DNA of 64,000 nt from Leisingera sp. ANG-Vp (GTDB lineage Bacteria; Pseudomonadota; Alphaproteobacteria; Rhodobacterales; Rhodobacteraceae), in assembly GCF_000813725.1 (NCBI RefSeq), contig NZ_JWLD01000037.1, forward strand, positions 62,001 to 126,000. Reading direction: 5' to 3'. The position numbers and the translations under genes were made by a program. This document shows positions 36,296 through 44,465 of the stretch, piece after piece. The first letter of the stretch is position 1, and each line of letters begins with the position of its first letter. The notes beneath the pieces were generated by a model. It ran no database searches, was not told the origin of the DNA, and saw only the letters and a list, made by a program, of their open reading frames with translations.

Positions 36296-37126
36296 TCATT
36301 TCTCCGCCAGCTGCACCGGAGCGCTTCCCCGGGCGTTGCCGGCGTATTCCTCAAAAGTCAGCTGCTCCTGCAGCCACTCCTGGTATTCCTCTTGCTCCAC
36401 CACGGTGACATAGCCGCGCATGAACGGATGCGCGGTGCCGCAGTATTCGGCGCAGAGCACTTCAAAGGCGCCGGTGCGGGTCGGGGTGAACCAGATGTAG
36501 GTGACCATGCCCGGCACCATGTCCATTTTGGCGCGGAACTCTGGCACGTAGAAATTGTGCAGGACGTCGATCGAACGCAGCAGCAGTTTCACCGGCTGGT
36601 CCACCGGCAGATAGACCTCGCCGCCCTCGACGATGATGTCATCCTTGCCGAACCGGTCATGCGGGTTGATGCCCAGGGGGTTTTCACCGCCCACCCATTC
36701 GGCATCTGCGGTGCCTAGCACCCCGTCCTCGCCCGGCAGCCGGTAGGCCCAGCTCCACTGCTGGCCGAAGACCTCAAGCTCGGTGGCTTCCTCCGGCACG
36801 GTAACGAACTGGTGCCAAACGAACAGCCCGGGCACCAGCATCGCAGCCACTCCCACGGCAGTCACCCCGGTCAGCCACCATTCCAGCTTTTTGTTTTCCG
36901 GATCGAATTCCGCCCGGTGCCCCGGCCGGTGCCGGTACTTCACCACGCAATAGGCCATGAACAGGATCACCGCCGCAAACACGGCGCCGGTGATCCAGAA
37001 GGTTATGACCAGCGTGTCGTCGATGTAATCCCAATTCGACGCGATCGGCGTCCACCACCATGGGCTCAGCAGATGGAACGCAACAGACCCCGCCACGATC
37101 AGCACAAGCACGATCGCAATCAGCAT
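36296..37126 (-). CDS. ctaC: Cytochrome c oxidase subunit II
   Basis: A 276-residue subunit with membrane helices at about 1-20 and 38-60, plus a further hydrophobic segment near 85-105. The periplasmic cupredoxin domain carries the CuA ligands: LHNFYVP, CAEYCGTAHPFMRGYV (Cys, Glu, Cys, His, Met). WSWAYRLPGEDG is the aromatic docking region. No haem c motif (CxxCH) is present, so it is not caa3-type. The start at 37126 follows AAAGGGGG; upstream in-frame codons lack conservation. Confidence 0.93.
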   Translation of the reverse strand: MLIAIVLVLIVAGSVAFHLLSPWWWTPIASNWDYIDDTLVITFWITGAVFAAVILFMAYCVVKYRHRPGHRAEFDPENKKLEWWLTGVTAVGVAAMLVPGLFVWHQFVTVPEEATELEVFGQQWSWAYRLPGEDGVLGTADAEWVGGENPLGINPHDRFGKDDIIVEGGEVYLPVDQPVKLLLRSIDVLHNFYVPEFRAKMDMVPGMVTYIWFTPTRTGAFEVLCAEYCGTAHPFMRGYVTVVEQEEYQEWLQEQLTFEEYAGNARGSAPVQLAEK

Positions 37127-37290
37127 CCCGCCCCCTTTCACCGCCGCCCGGCCACTCCCACGGCCGGGCATGCAGGCTTTTCGGCATGAGATAGCAGTAT
37201 ATTACGGTTTCACTTTTCAATCCAGAAACCGGAAGTTGTACGCCTTTTGCGGCAGAGAGTTTTCAATTTTCCGCAATTCCTGCAAATTCA

Positions 37291-37316
37291 AAGGGGCGCC
37301 CTTGCGGACGCCCCTT
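37291..37316 (-). terminator. Terminator downstream of the CoA-transferase gene
   Basis: AAGGGGCG (37291-37298) and CGCCCCTT (37309-37316) form an 8-bp perfect stem. It lies 26 bases past the CoA-transferase stop, on the minus strand. The T run is short. The rest of 37127-37290 carries the likely promoter of the oxidase cluster (AT-rich near 37195-37220). Confidence 0.65.
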
Positions 37317-37341
37317 GTGTGATCCCGTCTAAGCTTGCGGC

Positions 37342-39807
37342 TTACTCCGGCATGTATTTCTCCGACCAGCTTTCGCCAGCAGCGCCGCTGGCGATCAGTG
37401 CTTCAGCCTGGTCTACGGAATAGCCCAGCCGTGCCAGAATTGCCCGTGTGTGCTCGCCGTATTTCGGCGCCGGGCCGGGGATGGTGATGCGGCCTGCCTG
37501 CGGGCGCACCGCATTGGGCGCCACCAGATCGCACCAGCGGCCCATCGGGTGCCGGTCGTGGCGGATCACCCGGAAAGTCGCCTCGGACAGGTCGATATTG
37601 CCCTCGCTCTCCAGCTGCAGCGCCGCGTCCCGGGTTTCATGCAGCGAAGACAGCGGCACCGCTGTGGCGGAAGTGCCGTTAAAAGCCGCGCGCCAATGGG
37701 CCAGCGGCAGGGTAGCAAACCGTTCTGACAAGGCGCTGTGCAGCTGATCCTCCGGCAGTTCCGACAGGTCCGCCAGCTCCGGCACCCGCGCCAGTGCTAC
37801 GCCGCGTTCGGTGGGGGCGGCGAAGAAGAACCAGGCGTCGGCGGCCAGGTAGCAGTGGTAGAACGGCCCCCAGCCCAAGGCACCCCGGCCCGAAGGTTCG
37901 TCAAAGGGCACCCGGGTTTCGTGGTCGTACATGAACTGCGCCTGGATCAGGTTGCCGGCGCCTGCCAGCGAAGCCCGCGCGACCCCGCCCCTGCCCGTCT
38001 CCTTGAGCCGCAACAGCGCTCCGCCCAGGGCGACACAGGCGCAGAAGCCTGTGAGCACGTCGATGGTGCCGAAATGGGCGTGTTCCTCGGGCGTCTCCAT
38101 GCCGCCGCCAAAGCGCACCATCACGCCGGTTGCCGCCTGCGCCAGGTCATCATAGCCGAGGTGATCGGATTTCGGGCCCCGCATCGGTCCGCCAAAGGCA
38201 TCCAGCTGCACCAGGATCAGGCGCGGGTTGATCGCGGCCAGCCGCTCCGGCGTGAGACCCAGTTTGTCGCGCTGCTCATCGGTGCCGTTCATGGTGATCA
38301 CATCGGCATCCGCGATCAGCCTGGCCAGCGCCTCCTGCCCTTCATCGGTTCGCAGGTTCAGCAGGATGCTCTCCTTGCCGCGCTGCGCGTGGATGCCGAA
38401 GACAACGGTGTTCCACGGGTCCACCGACGGCTCCACCGCCTGCACCAGGGTCAGGTCGGCGCCGTAGCGGGCCAGGGTCGAGCCGATGGTCGGCCCGGCG
38501 ATCACATTGGTGAGGTCGACAACTTTCAGCCCGTCAAGCCAGCCCCTGCCCTCTTGACCGCTGGCGCCGCCGCGTTCAGGTTCCGCCAGCAGCACCGCCA
38601 GATCAGCCTCCGCCGCGCTGGATTTCTGCGCTGCGGCCTCGTCGCCGGACAGCCAGGCCACATTGCCCATCTGCCGCATCGCACCGTGCTTGGCATCCTC
38701 CACCTGCAGCACTAGGCCCGAGGCCAGCGCGTGCGGATCGTCCAGCCACTCCTTAGTGAAACGCTGCGCGGTGGCGGGCGCCTTGGCGGCACCGAACAGC
38801 GCTTCCCATTCATGCGAGGGCTTGGTCAGGAAGGCCTGTTTCATCGCCGTGGAGACCCGCGCCCGGTCGGACGGCCCCACCGGGTAGTTGCGCATCGACC
38901 ATTCCGCGGGCCAGTCCTTGGTGTCCAGGTAAGCGGAGAAATCCGGCAGCTCGTCGGCCAGCTCTTTCAGTCCCAGTGTTTCCAGCACCCGGCGCGGATG
39001 GGTGGCGACCGAGCTGCTCACCACATAGAAGCCGCGCCCATCGGCGCAGGTGTAAGTGCGGTAAAACGGGTCGAGGAATTCGGAAAGTTCCTCAAACGCC
39101 AGGTTCATCGGCAGCCCTTCGGCCTCGCGGCGGTCCAGTTCCACCTCGCGCGGGGACTTGTAGCGCTCGGGGTAATCCTCGATCTGCTCGCAGTTATAGA
39201 CCAGCCCCTCCAGAAGCGCGGCGGCCAGCGGCACCTCAATATGGTCACCGCCATTGTTCTCGCGGGCGTTCAAGGCAAACAGCACCGACATGGCGCCGAA
39301 GCTGGCGCCATAGGCCGAGGCAAGGGTCAGCGGCGAAAAGGATGGGTTGATGCCCATCAGGCGGCGGTTCAGGCCCATGTCGGTGAACTGGCCGGTATAG
39401 GCAGCGATGACCGCCTCCCATGCGGGCAGGTCCGCAAGTTCGGCGTCGGTAGAGGCAAAGCCCGGAAGCGACAGATAGACCAGTTGATCATTGGCGGCGC
39501 GCAGCACATCCGGGCCGAGGCCGAGGCGGTTCATCACACCGGGGCGGAAGTTCTCGATCACCACATCTGCGCGCTTGGCAAGCTCAATGGCGGTAGCGCG
39601 GCCCTCGTCCGATTTCAGGTCCAGCTCCAGTGTCTGCTTGCCCCGCGACAGCATGTCAAAGGCCGGACCGTCAAACCCGGTGCCGCCGGGCGGGGAGATG
39701 CGGATCACCTCGGCGCCCATATCGGCCAGCATCATGCCGGTCAGGGGGCCGGCCAGGTAATGACCGAAGTCGAGAACGCGAATGTGGGAGAGAGGGCGCT
39801 GCGGCAT
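37342..39807 (-). CDS. Two-domain class III CoA-transferase, DddD-like
   Basis: An 821-residue fusion of two CaiB/BaiF domains (about 1-410 and 425-821). Each begins with the typical strand (IRVLDFGHYLAGPLTGMM and LKVVDLTNVIAGPTIGSTLARYG). The catalytic Asp position of domain 1 appears to be lost (SPLTLASAYGASFG), while domain 2 keeps it at residue 583 (HFGTIDVLTGF). DddD, the CoA-transferase that releases dimethyl sulfide from DMSP, has this plan and often sits with a BCCT carrier and a LysR gene, as here. A carnitine or butyrobetaine CoA-transferase is the main alternative. Family confidence is high; DMSP assignment is about even. Confidence 0.85.
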   Translation of the reverse strand: MPQRPLSHIRVLDFGHYLAGPLTGMMLADMGAEVIRISPPGGTGFDGPAFDMLSRGKQTLELDLKSDEGRATAIELAKRADVVIENFRPGVMNRLGLGPDVLRAANDQLVYLSLPGFASTDAELADLPAWEAVIAAYTGQFTDMGLNRRLMGINPSFSPLTLASAYGASFGAMSVLFALNARENNGGDHIEVPLAAALLEGLVYNCEQIEDYPERYKSPREVELDRREAEGLPMNLAFEELSEFLDPFYRTYTCADGRGFYVVSSSVATHPRRVLETLGLKELADELPDFSAYLDTKDWPAEWSMRNYPVGPSDRARVSTAMKQAFLTKPSHEWEALFGAAKAPATAQRFTKEWLDDPHALASGLVLQVEDAKHGAMRQMGNVAWLSGDEAAAQKSSAAEADLAVLLAEPERGGASGQEGRGWLDGLKVVDLTNVIAGPTIGSTLARYGADLTLVQAVEPSVDPWNTVVFGIHAQRGKESILLNLRTDEGQEALARLIADADVITMNGTDEQRDKLGLTPERLAAINPRLILVQLDAFGGPMRGPKSDHLGYDDLAQAATGVMVRFGGGMETPEEHAHFGTIDVLTGFCACVALGGALLRLKETGRGGVARASLAGAGNLIQAQFMYDHETRVPFDEPSGRGALGWGPFYHCYLAADAWFFFAAPTERGVALARVPELADLSELPEDQLHSALSERFATLPLAHWRAAFNGTSATAVPLSSLHETRDAALQLESEGNIDLSEATFRVIRHDRHPMGRWCDLVAPNAVRPQAGRITIPGPAPKYGEHTRAILARLGYSVDQAEALIASGAAGESWSEKYMPE

Positions 39808-39916
39808 AGGATAGTCTCGCCTGTTGTCCGTTGAAAAGGGTTGGTCCGACCCAGATTATCTTTGCCCACGCCGATATCCACTGGCCAAAAACGCATGCAC
39901 TCCCTAACATTTCCTG

Positions 39917-40843
39917 ATGGAACGCATGATACGCCCCACCGCCGGTTCGCTGAATGCCCTGATGGTGCTGGAGGTGGCGGTGCGCCATGCCGGCCTGTCC
40001 CGCGCCGCGGCGGAGCTGGGCCTTAGCCAGCCCGCCGTGTCGCGCCATATCAAGGCGCTGGAGGACCGGCTGCGCCAGCCTCTGTTTGAACGCAACAACA
40101 ACCGGATCACCCCCACTGCGAATGCAGTGCGGCTGGCCGACGCGGTGGCGCTGGGGCTGGGGCATGTGGATCAGGCCTGGAGCGAGGTTCTGGCCGCCCC
40201 CGATCCGGGCGAGGTAACGCTTGCCTGCACCTTTGGCTTTGCTGACCAATGGCTGATGCCGCGCTACTCTGACCTGCGCGCCTATCTTGGCGGCAGCCGG
40301 GTGCGGGTGGTGACCACCGACCAGCTTGGCGACATCGACCTGTCGCGCCTTGATGCTGCGGTGGTCTGGGACCCGTCGCGGATGCCCGACCGCCCCTATT
40401 TCCCGCTGATCCCGGCTGAGACTTTTCCGATCTGCAGCCCAGGATTTCTGCACGCGCACCCGGAGGCGGCCGAAGATGTCTCGCGACTGCCGCCGGAGCT
40501 GTTGCTGCATTTTGATCCCGGCACCTCGGACTTTCTGACCTGGGAGAGCTGGTTTGAGCAGACAGGCATTACCCCGCCAAAGTTCGGCTCGACTGCCGAA
40601 TTTGATGCCTACCCTTTCCTCCTGCAGTCGGTAAGACGGGGTGAAGGGATCGGGCTGGGCTGGACCGGCATCGTCGACAACGCCCTGGCCTGCGGCGAGA
40701 TCCTGAGACTGGGCCCAACCGTTTCAGACCGTGCGCACAGCTATTTCCTGCAGTACAGGACGCCGGGCCGCGGCAGCAGCGCACTGGCACGGATGCTGAA
40801 ATGGTTCAAGCTGGAGGCGCAGGCCGGGCTGGCCGCAGGATAA
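39917..40843 (+). CDS. LysR-family regulator (GcvA type)
   Basis: A 308-residue regulator with the HTH AVRHAGLSRAAAELGLSQPAVSRHIKALE and an effector domain containing CTFGFADQWLMPRYSDLRAYL, typical of the GcvA/AmpR branch. It is divergent from the CoA-transferase (109 bases between starts) and convergent with the BCCT gene. It probably controls the CoA-transferase, in the manner of DddR, but the ligand cannot be read. An ATG three codons later is a possible start. Confidence 0.9.
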   Translation: MERMIRPTAGSLNALMVLEVAVRHAGLSRAAAELGLSQPAVSRHIKALEDRLRQPLFERNNNRITPTANAVRLADAVALGLGHVDQAWSEVLAAPDPGEVTLACTFGFADQWLMPRYSDLRAYLGGSRVRVVTTDQLGDIDLSRLDAAVVWDPSRMPDRPYFPLIPAETFPICSPGFLHAHPEAAEDVSRLPPELLLHFDPGTSDFLTWESWFEQTGITPPKFGSTAEFDAYPFLLQSVRRGEGIGLGWTGIVDNALACGEILRLGPTVSDRAHSYFLQYRTPGRGSSALARMLKWFKLEAQAGLAAG

Positions 40844-40851
40844 CCCGGCAC

Positions 40852-40882
40852 AAAAAGAGCCGGAGGATCTGCATCCCCCGGC
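40852..40882 (-). terminator. Intrinsic terminator of the BCCT operon
   Basis: GCCGGAGGAT (40859-40868) pairs with ATCCCCCGGC (40873-40882), with one wobble, around a CTGC loop. On the minus strand it is followed by CTCTTTTT. It lies 28 bases past the BCCT stop, so the operon read from 48723 or 47139 leftward ends here. Confidence 0.85.
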
Positions 40883-40910
40883 CCCATGCCTTTCCAAGGA
40901 AAGACGCTGC

Positions 40911-42734
40911 TTACTCGGCAGGTGCCGCAGCCTTTTCACGCTGACCGTCACGGTACAGCGCCTTGGCCAGGGACACGCACATCAGGCCCATGACCATGGT
41001 GAAGGGCAGCGCGCCGATGATCATCGCGCTTTTCAGCGCTTCCATCGGATCGGCTCCGCCGTTCTGCTTGCCTGCGAACAGCAGGGTGCCGATCACCGCG
41101 GTCAGGATCAGGCCCCAAACGATCTTGTGCTTGTTGCCGATGTTCTGGTCGCCGCCGGACATGATGGTGTTCATCACCAGGATGCCGGAGTCAGCCGAGG
41201 TGACCAGGAAGGTCATGATCAGCACAACACACATGATGGTGATGCCGGACAGCAGGCCGCCGTCGATCATCTGGCCCAGGGTCACGAACAGCTTGGCAGT
41301 GTTCGATGCGCCGATGATTGCGCCTTCTGCGCCGCCGGTCAGTTCCAGATCGATGGCGGTGCCGCCCAGGATGGTCATCCAGGCAAAGCATACCAGCGCC
41401 GGTGCGAACACGCAGCCCACGATGAACTCACGCACCGAACGGCCGCGGGAAATGCGCGCCAGGAACAGGCCAACGAAGGGCGAGAACGCGATCCACCAAG
41501 CCCAGTAGAAGGTGGTCCAGCCAGCCTGCCAGCCGAACTGGCGCTGTGCTTCACCAGCTGCGTAGCTTGCCGCCAGAACGTCGTCGGACAGAGCAGCGGC
41601 TTCGCCTTCCAGGCCGGATTTGAAGCCGTCGAAGGAACCCCAGGCATTGGTTGCACCGCCGCGCAGAGCGTCTGCGTAGGGTGCGGCGTCTGCCGGAAGG
41701 GCTGCTGCGAAGTCAGCTGCGGACTGCGGGCCATAGGCGCCGAAGCTCAGCGAAACGAAGTGCAGGACGTAGTCGACGAATGCCGAGGCATAGGTGGTCA
41801 TGGCGAACATGAAGGAGCCGAAGACCACAAAGGTCAGCAGCAGGATGATCGACAGAACCAGGTTCAGGTTCGACAGATACTTCACGCCGCGGCCAACACC
41901 GGACACAGCCGAGATGATCGACAGGCCCATGATCGCGAACAGGCCGGCCAGCAGGCCAACGGTGCCCGGTGCAGGCGCGTCGCCGCTCATGTCCATCATC
42001 CATTCCATGCCGGTGACGGCATAAACGCCATCCACGAACTGCGAGACGCCGAAGCCGATGGTGACGGAGACGCCTAGGATGGTGGCAACAACACCCAGCA
42101 CGTCAACGACGTGACCGGCGAAACCGTTCATCAGCTTGCCGAACAGCGGGGTCAGCGCGGTGCGGATGGTCAGCGGCATGTCACGGGTATAGGCGTAGTA
42201 GGCCAGCGACAAGCCGGTCACCACATAGATCGCCCAGGCGTGAAAGCCATAGTGCAGGAAGGTGTAGCGGAAGCCCGACTGCACGGCTTCTTCGGTGTTC
42301 GCGGTCACTTCCTGCGCCAGAACCACAGGGTTGGAACCCCACAGGCCCAGCGGTTCAGCGGTGGCGAAAACCATCAGGCCGACGCCCAGGCCGGCGCCGA
42401 ACATCATCGAGAACCAGGAAAAGTCCGAGAACTCCTTGCCTTGGCCCGGTCCCCCCATGATCCGCTTACCGGTTTGCGGCAATGCGGCGACCACAAACAG
42501 GAAAAAGGCGAAGAAACCGACGATGATGATGTAGAAGGCGTTGAAATCCTCAAGGATGCGCCAGTTGAGGGCGCCCAGCTCGCTCGTGGCGTTTGCCGGC
42601 CAGACCAGTGCCCAGAGAACCAGGGCAACCATAATCCCCTTGCTGAGCAGGGCAATCTCAAGGCTGTGCCCCTGATAAAAACCGCTCGGAGATGTCTTAA
42701 TCTCCAAGTCGGTGAACGGTTGTTTTACTGACAT
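40911..42734 (-). CDS. BCCT-family betaine/carnitine/choline transporter
   Basis: A 607-residue, 12-helix secondary transporter for quaternary or sulfonium zwitterions. FGAGLGVGLMVFATAEPLGLWG is the glycine-rich TM3 (two blocks), and FYWAWWIAFSPFVGLFLARI is the signature of TM8. In BetP the signature holds the tryptophan box W-x-W-W-x-x-W; here the last Trp is Phe. The start at 42734 has GGGAGG six bases upstream; the frame opens seven codons earlier. The next gene upstream (Ldh2) is 78 bases away on the same strand. Likely substrate: a betaine-like compound feeding that operon. Confidence 0.93.
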   Translation of the reverse strand: MSVKQPFTDLEIKTSPSGFYQGHSLEIALLSKGIMVALVLWALVWPANATSELGALNWRILEDFNAFYIIIVGFFAFFLFVVAALPQTGKRIMGGPGQGKEFSDFSWFSMMFGAGLGVGLMVFATAEPLGLWGSNPVVLAQEVTANTEEAVQSGFRYTFLHYGFHAWAIYVVTGLSLAYYAYTRDMPLTIRTALTPLFGKLMNGFAGHVVDVLGVVATILGVSVTIGFGVSQFVDGVYAVTGMEWMMDMSGDAPAPGTVGLLAGLFAIMGLSIISAVSGVGRGVKYLSNLNLVLSIILLLTFVVFGSFMFAMTTYASAFVDYVLHFVSLSFGAYGPQSAADFAAALPADAAPYADALRGGATNAWGSFDGFKSGLEGEAAALSDDVLAASYAAGEAQRQFGWQAGWTTFYWAWWIAFSPFVGLFLARISRGRSVREFIVGCVFAPALVCFAWMTILGGTAIDLELTGGAEGAIIGASNTAKLFVTLGQMIDGGLLSGITIMCVVLIMTFLVTSADSGILVMNTIMSGGDQNIGNKHKIVWGLILTAVIGTLLFAGKQNGGADPMEALKSAMIIGALPFTMVMGLMCVSLAKALYRDGQREKAAAPAE

Positions 42735-42812
42735 GCGTTTCCTCCCGTTTCGCACGTGCCGCGCCTAGGCGCGGTATTCCCGGCGGTCTTGCGGAACCGC
42801 CGGATGGTGGCG

Positions 42813-43823
42813 TCAGCCCAGCAGGGCCTCGATCTTTTGCAGCGTTGCCACGTTGACCGCGACGCCTTCTTGACGGGCCAGCACGCGCTTTGCCCGCCGC
42901 CCGTCTCCGGGCAGATGTGCGCCGGACTGTCCGCGGACCGCTTCCACGATCCCGGCCATTCCAGCACCAAAAGCGTCATTTGATGTCGCAGACGGGTCGA
43001 TTGCGATGAACATTTGGCCGGTTTTCGGGGGGCCGCCCGCGGTGCCCGAGAAGGGCGAGGCGTTGATGCCGAGGGTTGCGCCGGTCAGTGCAGCGGCCAA
43101 GATTTCGGTCAGCAGCGCGACGCCGACGCCTTTGTAGCCGCCCGATGGCGCCATCGAGCCCTTAAGGCCGGCCTCCGGGTCAGTGGTCGGGTTTCCGTCG
43201 GCATCCAGCGCCCAGCCCAGCGGGATTTCCTTGCCTTCGCGGGCGTGCTTCATCACTTCGCTTTTGGCGATGGTGCTGGCGCTCTGGTCGATCAGCAGCT
43301 CCGGCTCGCCGTCGGTGCCAGGAACCGCGATCGAGAAAGGATTGGTGCCCACCACCGGCTTTTTGCCGCCCGAAGGCGCAATCGAGGCCGGTGCATTGGT
43401 GAAGCCCAGGCCGACCAGCCCGGCGCGGGCCAGGCGGGCGGTGTGGTAGCCCAGAACGCCGCAGTTATAGCTGTTGCGGATGGCCAGAACCGCAACGCCC
43501 TGTTCGCGCGCTGCTTCGGTCAGGGCCTCAAAACCCATGTCGATGGCGGAATGGGCAAAACCGGTGGCCGCATCCACTGCCACCACACCGGGACGCGGGC
43601 GGGTCAGCACCGGAGCCGCCTGGCCGTCCACCTTGCCGCACTGCACGTGCTCGGCATAAATCGGGATATAGGCCAAGCCGTGGCTGGCCACACCGTCGGC
43701 TTCGGTCGCCGCGGTGGCAACGGCCAGCGGACGGGCATTGGCCTCAGACGTGCCGGCCGCTACCAGGGCGCGGAAGGACAGGTCCTCGATTTCGGCGAGG
43801 GTCAGGGTTTTGGTTTCGGTCAT
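42813..43823 (-). CDS. Ldh2-family NAD(P)-dependent oxidoreductase
   Basis: A 336-residue member of the malate/L-lactate/ureidoglycolate dehydrogenase (Ldh2) family. GVASHGLAYIPIYAEHV holds the catalytic His near residue 49, and GVGVALLTEILAAALTGA is the late dimer helix. Family members include sulfolactate and malate dehydrogenases and delta-1-pyrroline/piperideine-2-carboxylate reductases. With the ketoglutarate-semialdehyde-type dehydrogenase upstream, imino-acid reduction is a plausible role (inference). It is 12 bases after DUF3726. Confidence 0.88.
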   Translation of the reverse strand: MTETKTLTLAEIEDLSFRALVAAGTSEANARPLAVATAATEADGVASHGLAYIPIYAEHVQCGKVDGQAAPVLTRPRPGVVAVDAATGFAHSAIDMGFEALTEAAREQGVAVLAIRNSYNCGVLGYHTARLARAGLVGLGFTNAPASIAPSGGKKPVVGTNPFSIAVPGTDGEPELLIDQSASTIAKSEVMKHAREGKEIPLGWALDADGNPTTDPEAGLKGSMAPSGGYKGVGVALLTEILAAALTGATLGINASPFSGTAGGPPKTGQMFIAIDPSATSNDAFGAGMAGIVEAVRGQSGAHLPGDGRRAKRVLARQEGVAVNVATLQKIEALLG

Positions 43824-43835
43824 ATCGGGGCCTCT

Positions 43836-44465
43836 TCAGTCATTGTCCGACAGACCGGCACCCGCGCCGAGACGGCGCGACTCCTCGGTCGCCGGAGCAT
43901 AGGTTTTATGGGCAAAGCGGTTGAGCACGGCCCAGGCCGCCTCGTCCGGTTCGGCACGGGTGGCGGGCGGCACAGAGGCAGACAGGGTGCCTTCTGTGCG
44001 CACAGTCAGGCTGGCAGGTGCATCTGGCAGAGCACCTTCGATCTGCAGCGCGCTGCCGTTGGTTACCGCCTGAAACCCCTCGCCTTCAACGGAAACGCAG
44101 ACGCCAAGACGGCGTGCGGCCAGGGCGGCAAAAGGCAGGATCATCGCCGGCCAGGCGACCGGCCCCATGGTTTGCGGTGCCCCTTGCAGCCTCCCGGCGC
44201 AATCCGACAGGGCGGCCCCGGTTGCCAGAGGGCACAGCGGCGCATCAGCCTGCCAATCGCCTTGCAGGCTGCGCGGTACGTGGTTGGCCAGCCCGGCGGC
44301 AAAGCCTGCCTCCAGCAGCCCGGCCAGCACGGCAGCGCCGTCGAGCCCTTGCGCGCACAGCCAGCGGGTGGCTTTCGCGGCCTCCTCGGCCAGCCCCCAG
44401 TCATATCCGGCGCCGCGGGCAGCGCGTTTGGCGGTGGCTTCCACTTCGTTTAGCGCATAGCTCAT
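43836..44465 (-). CDS. DUF3726 protein
   Basis: A 209-residue protein of a family of unknown function seen in marine alphaproteobacteria. It begins MSYALNEVEATAKRAARGAGYDWGLAEEAAKA (two blocks) and is rich in alanine throughout, without signal peptide or membrane helix. Its ATG overlaps the stop of the preceding 562-residue gene (ATGA), so the two are probably made together and may form a complex. No catalytic motif is evident. Confidence 0.75.
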   Translation of the reverse strand: MSYALNEVEATAKRAARGAGYDWGLAEEAAKATRWLCAQGLDGAAVLAGLLEAGFAAGLANHVPRSLQGDWQADAPLCPLATGAALSDCAGRLQGAPQTMGPVAWPAMILPFAALAARRLGVCVSVEGEGFQAVTNGSALQIEGALPDAPASLTVRTEGTLSASVPPATRAEPDEAAWAVLNRFAHKTYAPATEESRRLGAGAGLSDND

